IMG/VR virus record: IMGVR_UViG_3300007734_000597
Coordinates: 1-33,483 of that record
DNA length: 33,483 nucleotides
Strand: one strand, 5' to 3'
Source: a virus
Numbering within the stretch: position 1 is the stretch's first letter; each line of letters begins with the position of its first letter. Below the pieces are notes generated by a model that searched no databases, was not told the DNA's origin, and was given only the letters and a program-made list of their open reading frames with translations. Shown one piece after another: positions 15,578 through 23,913 of this stretch. Made by a program: the position numbers and the translations under genes.

Positions 15578-17377
15578 GTGGCACTAAGCGCGAACCTAAT
15601 CGCCGCGATCGCCGATAAGCAGCACCGCCCCGTCCTCAAGCTTGAGATTGACTGGGATGGCGATGGCGTATACGACGATGAGACCGGCTATGTCCTAGAC
15701 GCCGCTGGCGTGGAATCCTTTGATCCTGATACGGGCGCGCTTCAGCCAGGCGAGTGCAATCTCACGCTGGACAACCTCAACCAGAGGTTCAGCGCCGAGA
15801 ACGAGAACAGCCCGATCTACGCCTATCTTCAGGGCGCATTCTTGAGCACGAAGGCGAAGGTCAGCCTCGGCTACTACTACAACGGTGCGGCGCAACTTCG
15901 TCAGCTCGGCACCTACATCGTGAGATCAGTCGTACCCCGCGAGCAGGCGCGGGTGGCGCAGGTGCGCCTTCTTGATATCTCTGCGCGCTTTGCGACCACG
16001 CCGACCTACTACGGCCCTCGTGCCAATGTGGCACTTGACACGGTATTCACCGCGTTCGCAGACAAGGCGGGGCTTGGAACAGCATCCTACTCAGCCGTTG
16101 GAACAGCCTTCGGCACCGCGCAGTTCGCAGCTGCAACCGGCGAGCCACTCGGCACCGAACTCGGACTTCTCGCAATCGCTGAGGGCGGGCGCATCTTCGT
16201 GGACGAGGATGGCGTGTTGACCTTCAACGATCGCACGACGCATCAGGCAGCCCTGCAAGCGCCGTTGATTACTTTGGATAAGGAGTCTTATCCATTTGAG
16301 ATCAGCATCCTTCGCAATACAGAGACCGCGATCAACCGCGCCTTGCTTGAGTACGAGGATCGCGCCAGCGCGGTCAGCGACGAGACGGTCTTCCAAGTCA
16401 CGACTCCGATCACGATCCCAGCGGCTGGATCGGCAGACGGCTTCTTCGTGCCTGGCGAGATCACCCTGAGCATTGAGGCGCAGGATAAGACTCGCTGGAT
16501 TGACTACACGCCCGTGACTTGGGCGTCAGTTGGAACGGCTGGAGGTAATAACCCCAGCGCCGCGACTGCGGCCTCTGCGCCCACAGGCGGGACAGCGATC
16601 CCGATGGTGCAGGGCGATCCAGCATCTCTTGAGACTCTTGATGGCAACCTCTACTACACCCTCACGGTGGGCGGCACGGCAACCGGCGACGGCAACCGCG
16701 CCAGCGTCACCTTCAAGAATCTTGCAGGCACGGCTGCGGTCTATGTCACCGCCTTTACCCTGATCGGCAAGCCCGCCCGCCTCTCATCGCTCTACGCGAC
16801 GCAGGCAGACGACATTGACGGGCAAGAGCTACTCGGCGGTCAGATCCTCCCGCTCAGCCTGAAGAATCCGTATCTTCCGAGCACGGACAAGGCATACACG
16901 CGGGCGCTTGACCTGCTCTACTTCCGCAGCGTTCGGCGACTTCGCATCTCCGTTGATTCGGCTCCAGGCGTGCCGCTCAAGGCGGGCGAAGTCTTCGGCG
17001 TGCTAGATGCAGCCAAGAGTAAGACCTACTTGCAACAGGTTGCCAACATCAGCTGGCGCTTCAACGCGCAGAGCGGCTATGAGTGCGGCATTGAAGGATT
17101 GCCCGCGCTGCCAGGGCCGCTGCAACTACAGCTCGGCGATGTCATTGCAACGCCAACCGATGTGATCACGACGGCACTCAACGAGGGGCCGTGGTACTGG
17201 GCACCAGCGAACCCAGGCGATAGCGCGCTCACTTGGGACAACAGCCTATGGGGGCCGCTGTCATCGCCGACACCTGTGGGCGATTCTGTGGGAGCCATTA
17301 GCGATACAATCACGACAAGCGTAGTCCAAGTCCTTACCTGGGATTCTGGGTATTGGGATGTGAATCCGTGGGGTTGA
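15578..17377 (+). CDS. Minor tail protein (tail hub-like)
   Basis: A 599-residue minor tail protein. Start GTG has AGGAGG at 15567-15572. Its opening LKLEIDWDGDGVYDDETGYV, followed by GALQPGECNLTLDN, is shared by baseplate or tail-tip hub proteins of actinophages. The middle (about 210-300) has FVDEDGVLTFNDRTTHQ, also usual in this family. The last ~70 residues, with WYWAPANPGDSALTWDNSLW, may contact the host or next tail protein. It probably forms the tail tip where DNA exits. No peptidoglycan hydrolase motif seen. Confidence 0.75.
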   Translation: MALSANLIAAIADKQHRPVLKLEIDWDGDGVYDDETGYVLDAAGVESFDPDTGALQPGECNLTLDNLNQRFSAENENSPIYAYLQGAFLSTKAKVSLGYYYNGAAQLRQLGTYIVRSVVPREQARVAQVRLLDISARFATTPTYYGPRANVALDTVFTAFADKAGLGTASYSAVGTAFGTAQFAAATGEPLGTELGLLAIAEGGRIFVDEDGVLTFNDRTTHQAALQAPLITLDKESYPFEISILRNTETAINRALLEYEDRASAVSDETVFQVTTPITIPAAGSADGFFVPGEITLSIEAQDKTRWIDYTPVTWASVGTAGGNNPSAATAASAPTGGTAIPMVQGDPASLETLDGNLYYTLTVGGTATGDGNRASVTFKNLAGTAAVYVTAFTLIGKPARLSSLYATQADDIDGQELLGGQILPLSLKNPYLPSTDKAYTRALDLLYFRSVRRLRISVDSAPGVPLKAGEVFGVLDAAKSKTYLQQVANISWRFNAQSGYECGIEGLPALPGPLQLQLGDVIATPTDVITTALNEGPWYWAPANPGDSALTWDNSLWGPLSSPTPVGDSVGAISDTITTSVVQVLTWDSGYWDVNPWG

Positions 17378-17380
17378 TAA

Positions 17381-18307
17381 ATGTTTGATTCTATCTGGAA
17401 GCCAACTGGGGTCGTCACCGTCCGACTGATGCGAGCAGACGGCACGCTCATCAGCGAGCAGGTACAGAACAACACCTTCACGCTCGCAGGGGCGACGCGC
17501 ATCGCCGCGAAGCTCGCAGGCGAGGCTGGTACGATCACCTGCACTGATATTCAATCTTCGTCAGGCGGCACGAGGATCTACGACTTTGACTCCATCACCG
17601 GCTTCTCAGGCACAGCCACGCTTGAGACCACGATTTACCGTCAGGGCGCTGGAGCCTTCAAGATTGAGGCTGCGGCCTCTGGCACGCAGTATGTCTACGA
17701 CGCGACGACGATCACCTCATCTACGGCGGTCACAGGCTCATCCATTGAGGTCAGCCTGCGCTTCACGACGCTCGCTAATGTGAATAAATCCAGCACCGAG
17801 CTACGGATCTTCACAGGCGGCAACTCCTCCAACTATTACGGGATCAGCGTCACCAGCATTGAGTCTGCGCTCGGCGCATTCGCCGACGCGACTTGGAAGA
17901 TTTGCCGCATCCCGATCTCCTCGTTCAATGTGACGGGCGGCGCGCCTTCGTGGAACGCCGTCACCGGCATCGGCCTCAATCTTGTGGCTGGCACGGCTGG
18001 CACTGCGACGGCGTACATTGACAACGCCTTTGTGGTCAACGGCAACAATGACATCACCTCGGCTGCTTCATCCGTCCCTGCGGTCTATGACACGCAGAGC
18101 GTGACGGCGAGCCGCGTGACCCGCACGGTCACCTCAGTCGCAACTTGGGGCTTGAACACGGCGGTTGGCGAGACTTTCTATATCTTCGGGCTTCGGGATC
18201 ACGGCACCAATCTGCTCGCGATCACGGGGTACGGAGCGGGATCTGGGATCTACAAGGAGCCAAACTCAATCCTCACGGTCAGCTGGGCGCTGACCACAAC
18301 AGCCTAA
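17381..18307 (+). CDS. Minor tail protein with carbohydrate-binding-like domain
   Basis: A 308-residue tail protein. Residues about 65-230 look like a beta jelly-roll of carbohydrate-binding/lectin type: DFDSITGFSGTATLETT, then QGAGAFKIEA, SIEVSLRFTTLANVN and the late GIGLNLVAGTAGTATAYIDN, a layout common in CBM-like domains. The flanking N- and C-terminal parts resemble phage tail connectors (VRLMRADGTLISEQVQNNTF and YIFGLRDHG). It may bind host wall sugars. ATG follows the previous stop by three bases. Confidence 0.6.
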   Translation: MFDSIWKPTGVVTVRLMRADGTLISEQVQNNTFTLAGATRIAAKLAGEAGTITCTDIQSSSGGTRIYDFDSITGFSGTATLETTIYRQGAGAFKIEAAASGTQYVYDATTITSSTAVTGSSIEVSLRFTTLANVNKSSTELRIFTGGNSSNYYGISVTSIESALGAFADATWKICRIPISSFNVTGGAPSWNAVTGIGLNLVAGTAGTATAYIDNAFVVNGNNDITSAASSVPAVYDTQSVTASRVTRTVTSVATWGLNTAVGETFYIFGLRDHGTNLLAITGYGAGSGIYKEPNSILTVSWALTTTA

Positions 18308-18319
18308 AAGGAGGCTTCA

Positions 18320-19510
18320 ATGCCAAACAGCGGTACGGTCACAGCAGGCAGCGCGGCGCTGGCCTCGCAATACAACAATCTTCGCGCCGATGTGCTGAAT
18401 ACCAGCACAGGGCATACGCATACTGGCGCGTCCGAAAATGGCGCGAAGGTCGCGGCGACTGGCATCTCATCTGGCACGGCTGCCAATGGCGCAGTCTTGA
18501 CCGCCGATGGGTCTGGCGCATCTGCATTCTTGGCTGCCGCTGCTTCAGGCGGAATCCTCAAGTATCAGCAGTTCACTTCTTCTGGATCGTTCGTCATTCC
18601 AAGCAATGCGTCGTCAAGCGCAATCATTGTGCTTGAAGTCATCGGCGCTGGCGCAGGTGGCGGCGGCGGTGGTAAGCACACAACGCTTGGCTCAACTGCT
18701 CGCGGTGGTGATGGTGGCGCAGGCGGTGGGTATGGCGTATTTACATATCTTGCATCCACATTTGGCAGCGCAGCAGGAACAGTCACAGTGACTATTGGTG
18801 CTGGCGGTGCAGGAGGTACGGGAACTGCAACGACCGCAACGACTGGGCCACTCGGTGCGAATGGCGGTGTGACAAGTTTTGGCACCGCTAACTTTGCAGG
18901 AGCATTTGCTGGAAGAGGAGGGGCTGGCGCACAAGCAGTTCCTTTTGGGGCATCAGTCGTATCGCAAACCGCCCTCAGCGGTGTTGAGACTTATAGCACT
19001 ACCGCTGGGTCTGCCGTTGTGCCTGCAACTAGTTTGGGAACCGCCGTTGGAGACCTGCTAAAAAATCACGGCGGTCACGGAGCGATTCGTGGCATCGCCG
19101 GTGGCCCTGCTGGTGGACGCGGATTTGATTCTGGTCTGCTCGGTGCGGGAGGAGGCGGTGGCGGCGCAGCCGATTCAAGCACTTATCCAGGCGGTCGTGC
19201 TGGCAAGCGTTATGGATTTGATGGAGCAGAAGTTGTCTATGGTTCACCAAGTGAACCTGTTATCTACATTACGCAAGGGAATGGCTCAACAGGCGGAACT
19301 GCAAGTGGAGGTGCTGGAGTTGCTGGCGCAAACGCTGGGGATGGTGGTTCTGGCGGGGGTGGCGCACGCGATGGAACTGGAGGCGCAGGTGGCGCTGGCG
19401 CTCAGCCAGGTGGCGGCGGCGGCGGTGGTGGTGGATCAAGTGGCACGGGCACTTCAGGAGCAGGTGGAGCAGGCGGCGGTGGTCGCGTAAGGGTATGGGT
19501 GATTGGATGA
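18320..19510 (+). CDS. Glycine-rich tail adhesin / receptor-binding protein
   Basis: A 396-residue tail fibre. Residues 1-80 contain GTVTAGSAALASQYNNLRAD and HTHTGASENGAKV, a fibre repeat found in many phages. From about residue 85 (SGSFVIPSNASSSAIIVLEV) the protein becomes glycine-rich to its end, with long GGAGG-type tracts, as in adhesins whose parallel polyglycine helices display variable loops (the S16 gp38 type). The final VRVWVIG strand closes this fold in many tail proteins. AAAGGAGG precedes the ATG. Codon use in the glycine part favours A/T-ending codons more than in neighbouring genes, suggesting recent exchange. It likely decides host range. Confidence 0.75.
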   Translation: MPNSGTVTAGSAALASQYNNLRADVLNTSTGHTHTGASENGAKVAATGISSGTAANGAVLTADGSGASAFLAAAASGGILKYQQFTSSGSFVIPSNASSSAIIVLEVIGAGAGGGGGGKHTTLGSTARGGDGGAGGGYGVFTYLASTFGSAAGTVTVTIGAGGAGGTGTATTATTGPLGANGGVTSFGTANFAGAFAGRGGAGAQAVPFGASVVSQTALSGVETYSTTAGSAVVPATSLGTAVGDLLKNHGGHGAIRGIAGGPAGGRGFDSGLLGAGGGGGGAADSSTYPGGRAGKRYGFDGAEVVYGSPSEPVIYITQGNGSTGGTASGGAGVAGANAGDGGSGGGGARDGTGGAGGAGAQPGGGGGGGGGSSGTGTSGAGGAGGGGRVRVWVIG

Positions 19511-19773
19511 GCACTTATCTTGTAATCAAGGACAATAAAGTCATCAACGCGGTCGTCTGGGACGGCGAGTCCGACTGGACAGCGCCTGAAGGCACGACCA
19601 CAGTGATCGCGCCCGCAGGCGTGGGAATCGGCTGGACAAAGAGCGGCAGCAACTGGATCGCACCAGAGCCTCCGCCTGCGCCAGCGCCAGATCCGAACAA
19701 GGTCAGCGCACGAGCCAAACTCGCCGCGCTTGGTCTGACCGAAGACGAGATCATCGCGCTCCTCGGAGCGTAA
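19507..19773 (+). CDS. Small tail-associated protein
   Basis: An 88-residue protein. I place the start at ATG 19507, which overlaps the adhesin stop (ATGA); an in-frame ATG at 19495 is possible. Segments: a beta-rich N-terminus (LVIKDNKVINAVVWDGESDW), a Pro/Ala linker (APEPPPAPAPDPN) and a helical C-terminus LTEDEIIALLGA. The pattern is common in small proteins after phage tail fibres and may help fibre assembly or attachment. No defined family assigned. Confidence 0.6.
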   Translation: MSTYLVIKDNKVINAVVWDGESDWTAPEGTTTVIAPAGVGIGWTKSGSNWIAPEPPPAPAPDPNKVSARAKLAALGLTEDEIIALLGA

Positions 19774-19774
19774 G

Positions 19775-19957
19775 GTGACGAAGAGCCAAGTTGACGCGAT
19801 CCTTGAGCGGCTTGATCGGATTGAATCCGATCTTGCCTGCGTGCGCGTTGAGATGGCAGAGACCCGAGGAGCCTACCGATTGGCGAAGTTCGTCATCGCG
19901 CTGCTCGGACTAAGCGGGCTGGGAGGCCTGACAGCCTGGCTATCTAACAGTAAGTGA
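19775..19957 (+). CDS. XhlA-like small membrane protein (lysis block)
   Basis: A 60-residue protein with an N-terminal coiled coil ([20 protein letters not shown]) and one C-terminal membrane helix ([18 protein letters not shown]). This is the layout of haemolysin XhlA-type and phage holin-associated proteins. GTG start, AAGG before it at the previous stop; its end overlaps the next GTG (GTGA). The position at the start of the lysis/secretion block fits a holin partner. Family assignment is by architecture. Confidence 0.65.
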   Translation: MTKSQVDAILERLDRIESDLACVRVEMAETRGAYRLAKFVIALLGLSGLGGLTAWLSNSK

Positions 19958-21048
19958 ACCGCCGCCTTGTCGCTCTCGTAGCGGCGGCGGCGGTTTTCTT
20001 GCCGTTCGCGCAGGTCTACGCGCTTGATGAGCTGGACGAGTGGGATTTTGCCACGGACTCCAACGGCACGGTCGTGCTCAACGAGGACGGCTCCGTCACG
20101 CTCGGCGGCGCGAATGATCCGCTGCCGCAGCAACCGCGCTGGAACGCGAGCACGAGCCTGACCGATCTTGCAACCGAAGCGCAGACCGTCGGCTACCAAT
20201 GGCTCTTCTCCACGACCGATTCGTCGTGGTACGACAAGCCGCAATACCTGCTCGCAGGCAACTGGGTCAACCTGACGGAGCAGATCGTCCAACAGGCCAG
20301 CGGCTATCTTGAAGTCACGCTTGCAGCGGGCGACCTCTTCGGCTTCCGCGTGCTCAGCACGGACTCGTGCTGTGGCATCGGCTATCTCACGATCGCCGTA
20401 GGCAGCCCTACGCCGTCGCCTGAGCCGACCCCTGAGCCGACCCCGACACCTACCCCAGAACCGAGCGTAGAGCCGTCTCCGACGCCTACGCCCGAACCTA
20501 CACCCGAGCCAACCCCGCAGCCAACCCCTGAGCCGTCGCCGGAGCCGTCACCTGAGCCAACGCCAGAGCCGACCCCAGAGCTGACGCCAGCGCCAAGCGA
20601 GGAGCCATCCAATGAGCCAACACCTACAGCCACGCCACCAAACGAGACTGCCTCACCAGAGCCGACGCCCGCTCCATCCGAAGAGCCGTCGGAGTCTCCT
20701 GTGGTATCTCCTGATCCCACTAGCATTCCTACTCCTGAGCCAACACAGCCCGCTCTGCCAGATCTAGGCGAGGCCGCTGAAGCGGTCGCCGAGGTTGCAG
20801 GCGCAGCCGTCGCTGCGGTCGCCGATACGCTCGGTGACCTTGCCGCGATCGGCGAGATCGGCAAAGACCTTGACGCAACTGAGAAAGAAGAAGCGCAACC
20901 AATGGCGGTTGCCGTTGTCTCCAGCCAGATTGCCAGCGTCGCAGCTGCGGCAGCCAATGCCGCACGCACGACCGGCGGATCAGGCGGCGGAGGTGGCGGT
21001 GGCGGAGGCGGCGAAATGGGCGCTCGTAGTAGAAGGAGCCGCCGCTAA
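19954..21048 (+). CDS. Secreted Pro/Thr/Glu-repeat protein
   Basis: A 364-residue protein of unknown function with host-surface style. Residues 1-23 are a typical signal peptide ending in a cleavable AQVYA. Residues about 30-150 form a compact beta-rich domain with [20 protein letters not shown], a possible Cys pair (CC near the end) and [17 protein letters not shown]. Residues about 152-266 are a PTPEP-type repeat resembling cell-wall-spanning linkers. The rest has two Ala-rich helices, a glycine run and a basic tail (RSRRSRR). No LPXTG motif. It could be displayed on or through the host wall, for example for superinfection exclusion, or be a lysis factor. GTG overlap with the previous gene. 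Confidence 0.75.
   Translation: MNRRLVALVAAAAVFLPFAQVYALDELDEWDFATDSNGTVVLNEDGSVTLGGANDPLPQQPRWNASTSLTDLATEAQTVGYQWLFSTTDSSWYDKPQYLLAGNWVNLTEQIVQQASGYLEVTLAAGDLFGFRVLSTDSCCGIGYLTIAVGSPTPSPEPTPEPTPTPTPEPSVEPSPTPTPEPTPEPTPQPTPEPSPEPSPEPTPEPTPELTPAPSEEPSNEPTPTATPPNETASPEPTPAPSEEPSESPVVSPDPTSIPTPEPTQPALPDLGEAAEAVAEVAGAAVAAVADTLGDLAAIGEIGKDLDATEKEEAQPMAVAVVSSQIASVAAAAANAARTTGGSGGGGGGGGGGEMGARSRRSRR
20406..20746 (+). repeat. PTPEP-encoding repeat tract
   Basis: A low-complexity stretch of 6-12-bp units (CCTGAGCCGACC-like) encoding alternating Pro, Thr, Ser and Glu. Third positions vary (CCT/CCG/CCC/CCA), so the peptide pattern rather than a simple DNA microsatellite is kept, pointing to selection on the protein linker. 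Confidence 0.8.
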
Positions 21049-21218
21049 TGTTTAGAAATATTATCCTTGATCTCATCGGAGGGGCGTGGACGATCCTCGG
21101 CCTCCTCTTCGCCGTTGTCGTGCTCCCCGAGGGGCAGACCCAGAGCACGATGGCAGCGCTATTTATCCTGTTGACGATCGTCTGGATCGCCACAGGGCCA
21201 CTTCGCTGGAGGGACTAA
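21048..21218 (+). CDS. Small two-helix membrane protein, holin candidate
   Basis: A 56-residue ORF. ATG at 21048 overlaps the preceding stop (TAATG) and its stop abuts the next ATG at 21219. Two hydrophobic helices (WTILGLLFAVVVLP and MAALFILLTIVWIA) are separated by a short polar turn (EGQTQST) and followed by a charged tail (RWRD). Size, topology and position upstream of a cell-wall peptidase fit a small holin or antiholin. It sits next to the secreted repeat protein and could also help its export. No sequence family recognised. Confidence 0.7.
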   Translation: MFRNIILDLIGGAWTILGLLFAVVVLPEGQTQSTMAALFILLTIVWIATGPLRWRD

Positions 21219-21476
21219 ATGGGACGCAGCACGGATCACATTGACGACATCCACGAGCAGGGCTGGACGCGAGTTGATACCGCGCCAGGCGAGTGGGTTG
21301 CCCTCGTTCCGAATGAGGACAACAGCGCCTTCGGCGGCACGCTCTGGAAGCGTGGCGAGGATGGCACTGACTACAGCGAAGGCTGCACGGCGGGTCATCC
21401 TGTTAGCGCCGCGAAGGGCTTTGAGGAGGCAGCTCGTGCCGTTGCCGTGATCGTGAAGCAGGAGAACCCATCGTGA
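21219..21476 (+). CDS. Hypothetical small acidic protein
   Basis: An 85-residue protein not assigned to a family. It is hydrophilic with acidic and aromatic residues (DDIHEQGWTRVDTAPGEWVA), has one Cys (SEGCTAG) and a helical C-terminal segment (EEAARAVAVIV). It is soluble by appearance. It lies between a small membrane protein and the C39-like peptidase, and its stop overlaps the peptidase GTG, so it is probably co-expressed with lysis genes. Confidence 0.6.
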   Translation: MGRSTDHIDDIHEQGWTRVDTAPGEWVALVPNEDNSAFGGTLWKRGEDGTDYSEGCTAGHPVSAAKGFEEAARAVAVIVKQENPS

Positions 21477-22099
21477 AAATGCGGATCAAGTCGCAGCTCT
21501 ACTCTGACGCTGAGGCGCAGAAAAAGGTCGGCGCGATCCTAGATGACTGCGGCCCGAGCAGCGCGGCTGCGGCGGTCGCCTATGTCAACGGCTATAACCC
21601 TGACCTCAAGGCGTCCGACGGCGTAGCAGCGAAGGCACGCGCCACCGGCTTCGTAGAGAAGCAGGGCGTGAGCGATAATGGCTCCAGCCTTCCTGAGTTG
21701 ATGAAGACCGTGCGCGAGCTGGGCGGCAAGGCTCGTCCAGCCGACACCTTCGCCGAGGCGGTAGAGGCGGCAAAGGCGGGCGCAGCCCTGATCGTGTGGG
21801 TGCAAGCCCCGATCGGCTACCCGAAGCAGGCGCTCTCCAAGTGGCATCGCAACTGGGCTAAATACTGGGAGAAGAAAGATCCGAAGGTTATCGCCGCAGG
21901 GTATGGGCATATGACCTCCGCGTCCTATGACGCCGACGCCAAGACTTTTCAGTTCGCTGACCCGACCTTTGATGACAAAGATCCGAAGGAGCAGTTCGCG
22001 GTGGCGATCACCGAGGCTGACCTGAAGGCCATCGCATCGGGCAAGCCAGGCTCGCCCGCATCACACATCGTCATCGTGACGAAGAAGGAGACCGTATGA
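21473..22099 (+). CDS. Putative endolysin, C39-like cysteine peptidase
   Basis: A 208-residue protein with the plan of papain-like C39-family peptidases. Candidate triad: C26 in AILDDCGPSSAAAAVAY, H146 in AAGYGHMTSAS, and D163 in FQFADPTF; Q8 or Q16 upstream could form the oxyanion hole. The D-C-G-P/S core and the later 'GHM...ADPT' spacing match the family. C39-like enzymes act as peptidoglycan peptidases in several phage lysins, so with adjacent holin candidates this is the likely endolysin. No signal peptide and no separate wall-binding domain are seen. GTG start overlaps the previous stop. Confidence 0.7.
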   Translation: MKMRIKSQLYSDAEAQKKVGAILDDCGPSSAAAAVAYVNGYNPDLKASDGVAAKARATGFVEKQGVSDNGSSLPELMKTVRELGGKARPADTFAEAVEAAKAGAALIVWVQAPIGYPKQALSKWHRNWAKYWEKKDPKVIAAGYGHMTSASYDADAKTFQFADPTFDDKDPKEQFAVAITEADLKAIASGKPGSPASHIVIVTKKETV

Positions 22100-22344
22100 G
22101 CAAGTTCAAGGCATTCCTAGATACGACCTCGGTGGACGAGGCAATCGTTGACTTCCTCCGCACCGGCTTGAGCACGGCGATCGCCGTCAGCCTCGGCTTG
22201 GGCATCCCGCTGATGGACATCTCTGGCGGCGACTTCCGCACGATCATCAGCGCCTCGCTCGCCGCAGGGCTTCAGGTGCTCCAGACATACCTTGACCCGT
22301 CCAACGATCGCTACGGTCTCAAGGCAAAGAATCCCAAGAAGTAG
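22096..22344 (+). CDS. Holin-like membrane protein
   Basis: An 82-residue protein with two hydrophobic segments, LRTGLSTAIAVSLGLGIPLM and FRTIISASLAAGLQVLQTYL, and a charged C-terminus ending in KNPKK. The pattern is common for holins next to actinophage and Firmicutes-phage lysins. ATGA overlap with the peptidase gene. It likely forms the membrane lesion that times lysis. It is the stronger of the two holin candidates. Confidence 0.7.
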   Translation: MSKFKAFLDTTSVDEAIVDFLRTGLSTAIAVSLGLGIPLMDISGGDFRTIISASLAAGLQVLQTYLDPSNDRYGLKAKNPKK

Positions 22345-22420
22345 TGCCAGACACTTGGCATAGGTAGGACTGTATGTTGGTGATCGCGGCACAAGCCGCT
22401 TGTGGAAGGAGGCAATCACC
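22345..22420 (+). promoter_or_regulatory. Leader with nested inverted repeats and sandwiched ribosome-binding site
   Basis: A 76-nt spacer with TGCCA (22345-22349)/TGGCA (22356-22360), a hairpin GCGGC-ACAA-GCCGC (22386-22399), and an outer pair GGTGAT (22379-22384)/ATCACC (22415-22420) that encloses the ribosome-binding site GGAAGGAGG (22404-22412). The outer helix would abut the GTG at 22421 and could modulate translation. TTGGCA at 22355 could be a -35 box but no matching -10 was found. Confidence 0.4.
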
Positions 22421-22663
22421 GTGTCTAAGCTCGCGGCTGCTCTTGAAGCAGCAACGCCAACGAAGAAGGGGCCGCAGTGTTCAGTCGCTGGGCTTCTCGC
22501 CTCGGTGGATCAAGACGAACGAAAAGCGCTGGTGGCAGCGCTTGCAGATCAGACTCGCAACCGGCGCATCCTCGCCGAAGCGATCAGGACTGCCTACAAG
22601 ATAGAGATCGCTCAGGAGACATTGGCCCGCCATATGCGCGGCTATTGTAAGTGCCCAAGATGA
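22421..22663 (+). CDS. Small HTH-like protein
   Basis: An 80-residue protein. GTG at 22421 is chosen for GGAAGGAGG 8 nt upstream; an upstream TTG at 22400 is a poorer start. Segments include KGPQCSVAGLLASVDQDERK and a helix-turn-helix-like end (IRTAYKIEIAQETLARHMRG) with final cysteines (CKCP). Similar small proteins with a GPxCSVxxLLxxL core and a RRHRRGECxC end occur in many actinophages before nuclease genes. DNA binding is likely but unproven. ATGA overlap with the next gene suggests joint function. Confidence 0.65.
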   Translation: MSKLAAALEAATPTKKGPQCSVAGLLASVDQDERKALVAALADQTRNRRILAEAIRTAYKIEIAQETLARHMRGYCKCPR

Positions 22664-23712
22664 GCGACCTAGACAAAGCCATTGCGGAAACGCAGGCATA
22701 CGAGGAGTTGCGAGCGGCGCACAATCGTGCGCTGCGGGCGCTCTCCAAGCGTGAGGCAGATCAGGCGGAACTGACCGAAGCGGTCTACCGCGCGGCAAAG
22801 GATGCGGCACTCGGGATGAGAATCCCGCCTGTGCCAACGCCGAAGCCGTCTGGCAAGAAGGGCACGCCAGAGACGCTAACTTGCCTGCTTGGTGACTGGC
22901 AGCTGGGCAAGCAGTCCGAGACTTACAACATTGAGATCGCGAAGCAGCGCATTGACCTTCTCGCGAAGAAGGTCGCACGGTTGATTGAGTTGCACGGCGT
23001 GCCGGTCAACGAGATCCAATGCGCGCTGCTCGGCGATTTCGTGGAGTCCGACGGCAACATCTTCCCAAGCCAAGCCTACGAGGTTGAGCAGGGCGGCCTG
23101 TATGTGCAGATCTTTGAGGGCGCAGCGATGCTCGCGCAGTTCGTGCGCGCAATGGCGGCACTCGCACCGAAGGTCACCGTTCGCGGTGCCATCGGCAACC
23201 ACGGTCGGCTTGGACGCTACGGCGATCACAGCAACGAATCAAATGCCGACGCCATCCTGTATCGCGTCGCGCGTGAGCTCGTCAAAGACGAGAAGCGCAT
23301 CGGCTGGAAAGAATCGCTCACGATGGGTGGACGACATTGGTACGACACGCTGGATCTCCCAGGCGGTCAGGTTGCGATGCTGGTACACGGCGATCAGTTC
23401 CGAGGCGGAGCCTTTGGGCTGCCCTACTACGCCATCGCGAAGCGGGCGCAGGGATGGAATCTCAGCGTTCAGCCTTTTTCGGTGCTTTTCTACGGGCACT
23501 GGCATACGCCAGCCAGACTCGTGTTGAGCGATGGAGCGCATACGGTGTGGGGCAATGCCAGCATTGAGTCCAGCAATCGCTACGCACAAGAGTGGCTCGC
23601 TGCCTCTGGGACGCCCGCGCAATGGGCGATTTTCTTCGGCAAGGATGGCCCCACGGCAGAATATCTAGTGCGGCTAGACGATGGTCACGGTCGCAAAGCG
23701 CCGCGATCCTGA
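22660..23712 (+). CDS. Calcineurin-like metallophosphoesterase (exonuclease-like)
   Basis: A 350-residue protein starting at ATG 22660, which overlaps the previous stop; an in-frame GTG at 22651 would add three residues. Metallophosphoesterase motifs appear in order: GDWQ (78-81, replacing GDxH), GDFVES (125-130), GNHGR (179-183), HGDQ (243-246) and GHWH (279-282). The first 70 residues are a charged helix and Pro/Lys linker. The fold suits a nuclease of SbcD/Mre11 type or a phage DNA-metabolism phosphatase. The GDWQ variation of motif I may alter metal binding. It follows the HTH-like protein in a two-gene unit. Confidence 0.75.
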   Translation: MSDLDKAIAETQAYEELRAAHNRALRALSKREADQAELTEAVYRAAKDAALGMRIPPVPTPKPSGKKGTPETLTCLLGDWQLGKQSETYNIEIAKQRIDLLAKKVARLIELHGVPVNEIQCALLGDFVESDGNIFPSQAYEVEQGGLYVQIFEGAAMLAQFVRAMAALAPKVTVRGAIGNHGRLGRYGDHSNESNADAILYRVARELVKDEKRIGWKESLTMGGRHWYDTLDLPGGQVAMLVHGDQFRGGAFGLPYYAIAKRAQGWNLSVQPFSVLFYGHWHTPARLVLSDGAHTVWGNASIESSNRYAQEWLAASGTPAQWAIFFGKDGPTAEYLVRLDDGHGRKAPRS

Positions 23713-23881
23713 GTTCTGCGATGTCTGCGATGAGGCAGCGGAGAGGGTTTACGCCTTCGGCGCAGTCATCCTCGGACTAGACCTCCGCACCGGCGATCAG
23801 GTCGTCACCGAGCATAAGATCTGCATCGGCTGCCTCGGCGTCCTCGTCCAGCTCGTTCTAGACGATCAACTACCCCAATGA
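23681..23881 (+). CDS. Small zinc-ribbon protein
   Basis: A 66-residue protein with CDVC near residues 13-16 and CIGC near 48-51, a four-cysteine zinc ribbon. Its ATG lies 32 nt inside the preceding gene in another frame, and the Cys pattern argues that it is real. It is the last gene before the hairpin cluster and promoter region. Function unknown; it might bind nucleic acid or a protein partner. Confidence 0.6.
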   Translation: MVTVAKRRDPEFCDVCDEAAERVYAFGAVILGLDLRTGDQVVTEHKICIGCLGVLVQLVLDDQLPQ

Positions 23882-23891
23882 CTATGCCGTT

Positions 23892-23905
23892 CCGCCTTCG
23901 GGCGG
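23892..23905 (+). terminator. Short GC hairpin with UUCG loop
   Basis: CCGCC (23892-23896), TTCG loop, GGCGG (23901-23905). A stable C(UUCG)G hairpin 11 nt after the last stop of the late half. No U-tract follows. Confidence 0.55.
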
Positions 23906-23913
23906 GCGGCCCA

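Noticed and set aside
20406-20746. CRISPR or DNA tandem repeat array
   Set aside because: The repeat is at peptide level (PTPEP) with varying codons, in frame in a secreted protein; no spacers.
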